From positions 49,332-56,106 of the forward strand of contig NZ_KL585401.1 in NCBI RefSeq assembly GCF_000721935.1: 6,775 nucleotides of DNA. The letters run 5' to 3'. A program made the position numbers and the translations under genes. This stretch comes from Streptomyces sp. NRRL WC-3549 (GTDB lineage: Bacteria > Actinomycetota > Actinomycetes > Streptomycetales > Streptomycetaceae). Shown in pieces: positions 1 through 6,775 of this stretch. The notes beneath the pieces are model-generated. The model ran no database searches, was not told the origin of the DNA, and worked only from the letters and a program-made list of their open reading frames with translations. Within the stretch, counting starts at the first letter, position 1. Each line of letters begins with the position of its first letter.

Positions 1-25
1 GCTCAGAGATGTGTATAAGAGACAG
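1..25 (+). other. Nextera/Tn5 tagmentation adapter remnant (not genomic)
   Basis: Bases 7-25 are exactly the 19-bp Tn5 mosaic end AGATGTGTATAAGAGACAG, and the preceding bases GCTCAG match the end of the Nextera read-2 adapter (GCTCGG) with one mismatch. This AT-rich stretch is unlike the GC-rich DNA that follows directly. It is library adapter left on the contig end, so genomic sequence starts at about base 26 and nothing biological should be read into it. Confidence 0.96.
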
Positions 26-1323
26 TGGGCGGTGCGACCGCGGTGCTGGACGGCCTGAAGACCTACGGCACCGCCCAGCTCAACACCGGCAAGGGCAAGC
101 AGGACCTTCTCGCCGGGCTGTTCGAGATGACCGTCGACGGCGGCGGCAAGCTCAAGACGTACTGCATCGACATCCACAACCCCACCCAGGACCGCGCGAA
201 GTACCTGGAGACCCCCTGGGACCAGTCCTCGCTCGGTGCCAACCAGGACGCGGGCAAGATCCGCTGGATCCTGCAGCACTCCTACCCGCAGGTCGACGAC
301 TTCGCGGCGCTCGCCAAGGAGGCGGGGACCGGACCGCTCAACGAGAAGACGGCCGCCGTCGGTACCCAGGTCGCCATCTGGCGCTTCTCGGACAAGGCCG
401 ACGTCACGGCCAAGGACGCGAACGCCGAGAAGCTCGCCGACTGGCTGGAGAAGAACGCCCAGGACGTCGCGGAGCCCAAGGCGTCCGTGGCACTGTCCCC
501 GGCCGCGGTCTCCGGCAAGGCCGGTGAGCGGCTCGGCCCGATCACCGTCCACACCGACGCCGGCCAGGTCTCGGTGGCGGCGCCCGCCGACGCCGCCGCC
601 AGCGGTGTCCAGGTCACCGACAAGGACGGCAAGGCCGTCACCGAGGCGGCCAACGGCTCCGAGCTCTACTTCGCCGTCCCCGAGGACACCGCGGACGGCT
701 CCGCCTCGCTCTCCGTCCAGGCCTCGACCTCTGTGCCCGTGGGCCGGGTCTTCGCCGGGCTGACCAAGAGCCAGACGATGATCCTCGCCGGTTCCAGCGA
801 GTCCACCGTCTCCGCGACGGCGACCGCCACCTGGGCGAAGAAGGGGGCCGTCCCGGCGGTCACCGCGGAGAAGAACTGCGCCAAGGGCGGCGTCGACATC
901 ACCGCGAGCAACACGGGCGACGAGGCGTTCACCTTCGAGCTCGCCGGTACCGAGCACACCATCCCCGCCGGTGAGACCCGCACGGTGACCGTCCCGGTCG
1001 GCGAGGACGAGGCCTACGACTTCACGATCACCGGCCCCGGTGGCTTCGAGAAGAACTTCAAGGGCGTCCTGGACTGCGAGACCGCCGGTACCCCCGCCCC
1101 GGGTGACAACGGCGGAACCGACACCCAGACCGGTGCCGGCCCGTCGCCCGTCGCCACCGACAGCGGCTCGGCCGGTACCTCCACGGGTGGTGGCGACCTC
1201 GCCGCGACCGGTGGTTCCAGCGCCACCCCGGTCATCGCGGGTGTCGCGATCGCCCTGGTCGTCGTCGGCGGCGGCGCGGTCTTCATGCTCCGCCGGAAGA
1301 AGCCGCAGACCAGCGGTGAGTGA
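26..1323 (+). CDS. Thioester-domain (TQXA) cell-wall-anchored surface protein, 5' end missing
   Basis: This is the C-terminal part of a secreted, sortase-anchored surface protein. The frame is open from the adapter junction to TGA at 1321-1323. The signal peptide and true start are lost, so the GTG formed at 25-27 is not a start because its G belongs to the adapter. Numbering from that codon, the thioester domain shows YCID with Cys47 (163-165) and TQVAIW with Gln115 (367-369). These are the Cys and Gln that form an internal thioester in the TED/TQXA family, where they bind host or surface amines covalently. Next come beta-rich Ig-like regions (about 150-270 and 280-352), with Cys285 and Cys351 as a possible disulfide. 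A Gly/Thr/Ser/Pro-rich wall-spanning linker follows (about 353-390), then LAATG (392-396), a hydrophobic helix (402-422) and the tail RRKK. LAXTG is the class E sortase motif typical of Streptomyces. The surface location is secure from these motifs; the ligand is unknown. Confidence 0.93.
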
Positions 1324-1373
1324 CTGAGGCAGTGACCCCCGGCGCGCCGTGCGTGTGAGTACGCGCCGGTGAC

Positions 1374-1403
1374 GGGCCCGGTACGGACATCCGTACCGGG
1401 CTC
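1374..1403 (+). terminator. Hairpin terminator after the surface-protein gene
   Basis: A perfect 11-bp inverted repeat, GCCCGGTACGG (1376-1386) and CCGTACCGGGC (1391-1401), encloses a 4-base loop. One G-U and one G-C pair extend it outward to 1374/1403. It sits about 50 bases after the stop of the surface-protein gene. There is no U-run, which is common for terminators in high-GC actinomycetes. It probably insulates the upstream gene from ettA. Confidence 0.8.
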
Positions 1404-1497
1404 TGTCGCGTTCCGGGGCGGCGCCGGGACGTTCACCGTCCGGCAGCGGTTCCCCGGCCCGGCCCACGTCCCGGAGCGAGGCCGGAGGGCCCCGGGA

Positions 1498-1539
1498 GGG
1501 CGCGCGGTCGCGCCCGGAGGGCGGACGGGTTTCCGTCCG
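1498..1539. promoter_or_regulatory. Two adjacent stem-loops upstream of ettA
   Basis: GGGCGCG (1498-1504) pairs with CGCGCCC (1509-1515) around CGGT. CGGACGG (1522-1528) pairs with CCGTCCG (1533-1539) around GTTT. Both stems are perfect 7-mers with 4-base loops, separated by 6 bases, and end 64 bases before the ettA start. They may be a second terminator, or 5' leader structure if transcription starts upstream of them. High-GC DNA produces short stems by chance, so a function is only a suggestion. Confidence 0.4.
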
Positions 1540-1591
1540 GGTGCGGACGTCAGGCAAGATGGGTGTATCTGCCCACACCTCTATTGCTGCC

Positions 1592-1597
1592 GGACGG
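1592..1597 (+). promoter_or_regulatory. Weak ribosome binding site supporting the TTG start of ettA
   Basis: GGACGG lies 6 bases before TTG at 1604 and differs from a good Shine-Dalgarno core (GGAGG) by one inserted C. It is the only purine-rich site at suitable spacing. Together with the conserved N-terminal sequence AEYIYTMRKTRK it favours the TTG over the in-frame ATG at 1625 or starts farther upstream. Confidence 0.5.
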
Positions 1598-1603
1598 TTT
1601 CTC

Positions 1604-3268
<1,665 letters not shown>

Positions 3269-3270
3269 CC

Positions 3271-3693
3271 GTGGCGCGTCATATCTACAGCTGCCCGCTG
3301 CGCTGGTCGGACATGGATGCCTTCGGCCACGTGAACAACGTGGTCTTCCTCCGCTACCTGGAGGAGGCGCGCATCGACTTCATGTTCCGGCTGGCGCCGG
3401 GGGACGGTTCGCCGTCCTTCGCGGGCGGGTCCGTCGTGGCCCGGCACGAGATCGACTACGTGCGCCCGCTGGTGCACCGGCACACGCCGGTGACCGTCGA
3501 GTCCTGGGTCACGAAGATCGGCGCGGCGTCGCTGACGATCGCGTACGAGATCAAGGACCCCGAGCAGGTCTACGTCAGGGCGTCGACGGTCGTCGTGCCC
3601 TACGACCTGGCGGCGGAGCGGCCCCGGCGGATCAGCGCCGAGGAGAAGCTCTTCCTCCAGGAGTACCTGGAGCAGGAGCCGGCTGTCGCATGA
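3271..3693 (+). CDS. Hotdog-fold acyl-CoA thioesterase (4HBT/YbgC/FadM-like)
   Basis: This is a 140-residue single-domain cytoplasmic protein, the usual size for the 4-hydroxybenzoyl-CoA thioesterase-like family, whose members hydrolyse acyl-CoA to acid and CoA as dimers or tetramers. The family signature lies near the N-terminus: RWSDMDAFGHVNN (residues 11-23) followed by FLRYLEEAR. By position, Asp16, the second Asp of DMD, matches the catalytic Asp17 of Pseudomonas 4HBT. The core strands VVARHEIDYVRPL, VTVESWVTKIG and SLTIAYEI follow in the expected order. The start is GTG 3271, 2 bases after the ettA stop; the open frame upstream of it lies over ettA and is not coding. Its stop overlaps the next start as ATGA. 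The substrate cannot be read from sequence. Retention next to ettA suggests a housekeeping role, but no functional link is shown. Confidence 0.92.
   Translation: MARHIYSCPLRWSDMDAFGHVNNVVFLRYLEEARIDFMFRLAPGDGSPSFAGGSVVARHEIDYVRPLVHRHTPVTVESWVTKIGAASLTIAYEIKDPEQVYVRASTVVVPYDLAAERPRRISAEEKLFLQEYLEQEPAVA
3674..3678 (+). promoter_or_regulatory. Ribosome binding site before the uncharacterised gene
   Basis: AGGAG lies 11 bases before ATG 3690, inside the last codons of the thioesterase gene. The spacing is slightly long, but the ATGA stop/start overlap provides translational coupling and supports this start. Confidence 0.5.
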
Positions 3694-4380
3694 CGGTGTC
3701 CGTACGGTCGCTGGGGTTCGCCGACGTGAGGGAGGTGGCCGACCTCGCCGCCTTCCTCGGCCGGCTGCTCCACTACGACCGGGCCGCCGCCGTCCGCCTC
3801 CAGGCGCTGTCTCTTATACACATCGTCGTTCGAGGTCCTCGCGGTCCGTACGGCCCGGCTGGCCGGCAGCCACGAATTCGACGTCACGGTCTCGGCCGGG
3901 GAACTCCTCGAAGCGCTGGACCCGCAGGGCGCCGACGGGCCGGTGGCCGACCTGCCCGGACCCGTCACCGGCCCGCCGTGGACCGGGGTGCTGCCGTGGA
4001 CCGGGGTGCTGCCGCCCCGCGGCGGCTGGCGGACCCGCCCCGGGCTGCCGTCACCGGTGGAGCTGGGGGCCGCGCTCGCCGATGCCGTCGCCGAGTTCCG
4101 GGCCCGGGACGCGGCGCTGCCCGAGGACCGGCGTACCCGGGCCGAGCGGGACCTGATCGGCCACGACATCTGGTCCCGGACCGTCGGCTCCACCGACCTG
4201 CCGCTGCGCGCCGTGCACGCCGCCCAGTCCCTGGGTTTCCTTCGCCCGGCACCCGATCTCCCCGTCGCCCTGCTCACGGCCGGTTCGTGGCTGCGGCTGC
4301 GTACCCCGTTCGGGTCGGTGGCCCTCAGGGACGCGCGCGGCGGGCTCGGCGGCCTCGCGGTGACCGTCCAGAGGGCCTGA
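3690..4380 (+). CDS. Uncharacterised actinomycete protein, frame broken by embedded adapter
   Basis: The gene starts at ATG 3690, overlapping the thioesterase stop (ATGA). The first part encodes 39 residues beginning MTVSVRSLGFADVREVADL, in good Streptomyces codon usage, up to 3806. Adapter sequence then occupies 3807-3824, and the real frame resumes at 3826 as SFEVLAVRTARLAG, shifted by one base, running 184 residues to TGA 4378-4380. About 223 residues are thus visible, and an unknown number (I guess 10-20) is missing at the junction. The protein looks soluble, with no signal peptide or membrane segment. It contains a PWTGVL repeat (3976-4011), a segment DLIGHDIWSRTVGSTDLPLR and an end LRLRTPFGSVAL. 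I recall similar proteins beside ettA/thioesterase in other Streptomyces but know no function or fold. The gene is probably intact in the organism and broken only in this assembly. Confidence 0.8.
3807..3824 (-). other. Embedded Tn5 mosaic-end adapter sequence (assembly artefact)
   Basis: CTGTCTCTTATACACATC is the exact reverse complement of 18 bases of the Nextera mosaic end, the form seen when a read runs off its insert into adapter. It interrupts a GC-rich coding region and shifts the reading frame (19 bases lie between the last clean codon of one side and the first of the other). The flanks, CTCCAGGCG and GTCGTTCGA, show no 9-bp target duplication and no transposon body, so it is not a Tn5 insertion. 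Confidence 0.95.
3976..4011 (+). repeat. In-frame 18-bp tandem duplication (PWTGVL twice)
   Basis: CCGTGGACCGGGGTGCTG occurs at 3976-3993 and again, identical, at 3994-4011. It adds six residues without changing frame, giving PWTGVLPWTGVLPPRGGW. Perfect identity points to a recent duplication or a repeat-handling error. Confidence 0.9.
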
Positions 4381-4403
4381 CCGTCCAGAGGGCCTGACCG
4401 TCC
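4361..4403 (+). repeat. 17-bp tandem repeat across the stop codon, about 2.5 copies
   Basis: TGACCGTCCAGAGGGCC is at 4361-4377 and 4378-4394, followed by a partial copy TGACCGTCC at 4395-4403. Each unit starts with TGA. Since 17 is not a multiple of three, the TGA copies fall in different frames: the one at 4378 ends the uncharacterised gene, and the one at 4395 closes the frame used by its first 39 codons. Confidence 0.9.
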
Positions 4404-4440
4404 GGGAGGCCGGGCCGTCCGCCGGAGCGCCCGGCCCGGG
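4404..4440. terminator. Probable bidirectional terminator between convergent genes
   Basis: GGCCGGGC (4408-4415) pairs with GCCCGGCC (4429-4436) as a perfect 8-bp stem with a 13-base loop. It lies in the 67-base gap between the stop of the plus-strand cluster (4380) and the stop of the minus-strand ATPase gene (4448). Position and symmetry fit termination from both sides. There is no U-run, and GC-rich stems can arise by chance. Confidence 0.55.
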
Positions 4441-4447
4441 GCGGCCC

Positions 4448-5400
4448 TCAGCCCTCCCGGGCGTCCCGCTTCCCCTGCGCGTCCGGCCACACCCCGATGT
4501 GATCCTGTTCCAGCTCCAGCATCACCCGGTGCTCCATGCCCAGGGCCTCGGTGTAGTCGGCGGGCAGTTGCAGCCGTCCCGCCCGGTCGAGCATCGCGTA
4601 CTCCCGGGCCACCTGGGACTCCTGGCCCGTCGCCGCGTCCACCTCGGTGTGCCGCAGCACCTCGGAGGAGGTCCGGCCGTCGCGGATCGCGACCGTACGG
4701 CGCACCTCGCTCGCCACCGCCTGGTCGTGGGTCACGATCACGATCGTGGTGCCCAGCTCCTCGTTGGCCCGCCGGAAGGCGGCGAAGACCTGCTCACCCG
4801 TGGCCGAGTCCAGCTCACCGGTCGGCTCGTCCGCCAGCAGCACCGACGGGTCGTTGGCCAGCGCCACCGCGATCGCGACATCTGCGCCGGACGGCGGTCC
4901 CGGCAGTCCTCGACCTCCAGCATCCGCAGCAGCGACTCCGCCCGCTCGGCCCGCGCACGGCCCCGGCCCCCACCGCGCAACTGCATCGGCAGCGTCACGT
5001 TCTGCGTGGCCGTCAGGTACGACAGCAGGTTACGCGCGGTCTGCTGCCAGACGAAGCCCACCACGTCCCGGCGGTAGCCCAGGCGCTCCTTGGACCCCAT
5101 CGCCAGCAGGTCGCGGCCCGCCACCTTCGCCGACCCCGCGGTGGGCACGTCGAGCCCCGCCAGGATGTTCATCAAGGTGGACTTGCCGCTGCCCGAGGCC
5201 CCGACCAGCGCCATCAACTCGCCCTCGGTGACGAGCAGGTCGAGGCCCTGGAGCGCCTGTACCTCCACCCCGTCCGCGGAGAAGACACGCACCAGCCGGT
5301 CGCAGGCGATCAGGGCGTCGTGACCGTACGACGGCCGGTCGCGGCGTACGGCGGCCCGCTGTTCGAGTTCCGCCAGGGTGGTCTCTGTGGACGACGTCAT
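4448..5400 (-). CDS. ABC transporter ATP-binding protein (MacB/LolD type), frame broken, AbrB-like tail
   Basis: This is the ATPase subunit of the permease encoded just upstream. It starts at ATG 5400-5398, overlapping the permease stop (ATGA), with AGGAGA 6 bases before. Residues 28-120 show a LolD/MacB/FtsE-type domain with Walker A GASGSGKST (67-75, Lys73) and Q-loop VWQQ (117-120). After PAQM174 the frame breaks at 4876/4877. The continuation AIAVALANDPSVLLADEPTGELD (Walker B Asp at 4829-4831) and VTHD switch reads in another frame to TGA 4450-4448. The family signature SGGQQQRV belongs exactly at the break and is absent. Restoring 22 bases would repair frame and motif and give about 325 residues, longer than the usual 220-250. 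The extra C-terminus (4484-4600) reads EYAMLDRAGRLQLPADYTEALG then RVMLELEQDHIGVWP, resembling an AbrB/SpoVT hairpin. As assembled the protein could not work. Confidence 0.88.
4484..4600 (-). other. AbrB/SpoVT-like C-terminal domain of the ABC ATPase
   Basis: About 39 residues after the nucleotide-binding domain follow the swapped-hairpin AbrB pattern: a strand with a D-R-A-G-R-L-x-L-P turn, a short helix (ADYTEALGM), then a strand pair VMLELEQDHIGVW. AbrB, MazE and SpoVT domains use this pattern to dimerise, usually for DNA binding. Here it more likely mediates dimerisation or regulation of the transporter. The assignment is by pattern only. Confidence 0.55.
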
Positions 5401-6775
5401 CGGGTGTCTCCTGCCCTGAGTTCCTTGGTCGATCCGCGGCGGCCCGCCCACCAGGCCTGCACACCGGCCACGGCGGCGGTCAGCAGGACCACGCCGAGCG
5501 CCGGGACGACCAGCGAGACGGCGTCGGCCCGGAGCGAGGCGGTGTGCGGCGTCGCGGTGTCCGCGTCGGCCAGCGCGAGGACGCCCAGGTCGACACCGGG
5601 TGCCAGCAGGGCGATGGTCACCCAGCCGACGAGGACCCCGCCCGCCGCGGCCAGCAGCGCCTGCGGCATGGCCTCGGCCGCGAGCAGCCGGCGGCCCTGA
5701 CGGGTGGTGAGCCCCATGGTGCGCAGCCGGGCCAGCAGCGTGGTGCGCTCCGGCGCCGTCCGCAGCAGCGAGAGCAGCACGGCCAGCACCGCGTAACCGG
5801 CGCCGGCGGCGACCGCAACGGCGTAGATCCGTTCGGCGCCCGACTGGAGCGGGGTGTCGAGATACGTCTCGCGCTCCGCCGAACGCAGCCGCACCGTGAG
5901 CGCCGGGGCCGCGTCGTGCACCGCGGACCGCAGCGCGGTGCCGTCCAGACCGGCCCCGGTGACCAGCAGGGTCGTGGGGCCGGTCACGTCGAGCGAGGCC
6001 CGGTCGACGATCAGGAAGTCCGAGGAGTCCACCGCGGGGGTGGCGGTGCGGACCGCGACGACCCGCACCCGGATGTCACCGCCCTCCGACCGGACGGTGC
6101 GCGGCCCGTCGCCGAGCCGCTCCGCCACCGAGGGCGAGGCGATCGCGGGCAGCACCGGGTTGGTCCCCCCGCCCGCCTCCAGCAGACCGGCGGAGAAGGA
6201 GGAGGGGCCGGACCCGCGGACCAGCCGGGCGTACGGCTCCGGGTCCACGCCCAGCAGCGTCGCCCGCTTCGTGTCCGACGCCGCGTCCCGGGACGAGCTC
6301 AGCGGGACCGCGTACTCGATGCGGACGGCCGTCACGTCCTGGACCCCGGACACCTCCCGGACGTCATCGGCCAGACCGTCCGTGAGCGCCGCCGGGCCAC
6401 CCTCCCCGCTGATCCGGGCGTCCGCCCCCACCGCCCGCAGCGCCGCGTCGTCCCGTGCGCCGGCGACCCCCGCGAGGACCGAGCCGCCGAACGCCGCCGT
6501 GGTCAGCGCGATCAGCAGGGCCAGCAAGGGCAGCAGGGCGCTCGCCGAGGACCGGCCGGCCCGGGCCAGCGAGAGGAACCCCACCGCCCCGCGCAGCCGC
6601 GCCACCGGCCGGGACGCCAGCCGCAGCCCGCACCAGGACCAGCGCGGCGATCAGCCCCACCAGTACGGGGGCGGCGCTGACCAGCAGGTCCCCGTCGGAG
6701 CCCGTACCCCGGCGGCGCAGCGCGGTGACCGCGCCGACCGCCAGGACGAGCAGGGTCAGCTCGGCCACCGTGCGC
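5397..6775 (-). CDS. FtsX/MacB-family ABC transporter permease, 5' end outside window and frame broken
   Basis: This is the C-terminal part of a large membrane permease, running off the right edge of the window and ending at TGA 5399-5397, overlapping the ATPase start. From the edge it reads TVAELTLLVLAVGAVTALRRRG and VSAAPVLVGLIAALVLVR, two membrane helices. At about 6627 the frame shifts by one base, and it resumes as LRLASRPVARLRGAVGF in the frame that stays open to 5397. Next come a helix (LLPLLALLIALTTAAFGG), an extracytoplasmic region of about 230 residues, then three helices (IYAVAVAAGAGYAVLAVLL; ALLAAAGGVLVGWVTIALL; LVVPALGVVLLTAAVAGV), the FtsX-domain arrangement. Such permeases export or extract lipids, lipoproteins or peptides, or transmit force to the cell wall; the substrate here is unknown. 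GTG starts at 6768 and 6605 are internal to the frame and not real starts. Confidence 0.85.
5407..5412 (-). promoter_or_regulatory. Ribosome binding site of the ABC ATPase gene
   Basis: On the minus strand AGGAGA lies 6 bases before ATG 5400, inside the last codons of the permease. It selects this ATG over the longer open frame that reaches back to 5451 and, with the ATGA overlap, indicates permease-ATPase translational coupling. Confidence 0.75.

Larger units (their letters stand above)
1324..1603. other. Intergenic region with three hairpins; ettA leader
   Basis: This 280-base stretch separates the surface-protein gene from ettA and has no credible gene. It holds a long hairpin at 1374-1403 and two neighbouring 7-bp hairpins at 1498-1515 and 1522-1539. 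The ettA promoter must lie here if ettA is not transcribed from upstream, but I found no convincing paired -35/-10 boxes. The final stretch of about 60 bases before ettA (1550-1603) is noticeably less GC-rich than its surroundings, which fits a promoter or 5' leader. Confidence 0.6.

Noticed and set aside
7..25. TATAAGAGAC read as a -10-like promoter element
   Set aside because: It is the synthetic mosaic end of the sequencing adapter.
1541..1603. Longer EttA N-terminus, or a clear ettA promoter
   Set aside because: The extra 21 codons do not match the family, which begins AEYIYTMRKTRK at the TTG. No -35/-10 pair with proper spacing stands out, so no promoter is called.
3807..3824. A real Tn5 or other transposon insertion end
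   Set aside because: Only the mosaic-end adapter is present, without a transposon body, second end or 9-bp target duplication, and the contig start carries the same adapter.
3600..4490. A 296-codon minus-strand open frame opposite the unknown gene
   Set aside because: It runs through the embedded adapter and overlaps genes with better coding signatures, with low-complexity Arg/Ser/Pro composition.
5544..6680. A 378-codon open frame on the plus strand opposite the permease
   Set aside because: Its product is almost entirely Arg, Gly, Gln, Pro and Asp with no domain, typical of the shadow frame of a high-GC gene. The minus strand has clear membrane helices.

Overview
The window looks like a 6.8 kb piece of a Streptomyces or close actinomycete genome. 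It has very high GC with G/C at almost every third codon position, GTG and TTG starts, a LAXTG cell-wall sorting signal, and close protein matches (recognised by eye, not by search) to conserved Streptomyces genes. It is also visibly a short-read assembly product. The first 25 bases are a Nextera/Tn5 tagmentation adapter, and the complement of the same mosaic end is embedded at 3807-3824 inside a gene.

Layout, left to right. (1) 26-1323, plus strand: 3'-terminal part of a cell-wall-anchored thioester-domain adhesin. It has Cys and Gln thioester residues, Ig-like regions, a LAATG sortase motif, a membrane helix and a basic tail. A strong hairpin terminator follows at 1374-1403. (2) 1604-4380, plus strand: a tight three-gene cluster. 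It holds ettA (ribosome-associated ABC-F translation factor), then 2 nt later a hotdog-fold acyl-CoA thioesterase, then with an ATGA overlap an uncharacterised protein gene that the embedded adapter breaks. A 17-bp tandem repeat covers its stop codon, and a probable bidirectional terminator follows. (3) 6775-4448, minus strand, convergent with the first two blocks: an FtsX/MacB-type ABC permease (5' end outside the window) and, coupled through an ATGA overlap, its ATP-binding subunit. The ATPase carries an AbrB/SpoVT-like C-terminal tail.

The ettA cluster is a housekeeping translation gene plus two small co-translated genes whose link to it is unknown. The minus-strand pair would form one membrane complex of the LolCDE/MacB/FtsX type. 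Three genes are frame-broken as assembled: the uncharacterised gene at 3807-3825, the ATPase at 4876/4877 (exactly removing the ABC signature motif), and the permease near 6627. With adapter sequence present, I judge these more likely sequencing/assembly errors than true pseudogenes, but the reads would have to decide.

I see no RNA genes, CRISPR array, phage genes or insertion sequence, and no convincing new multi-gene system. The most useful observations are the adapter chimera and the clean loss of the signature motif. The most biologically interesting one is the AbrB-like tail on the ABC ATPase.
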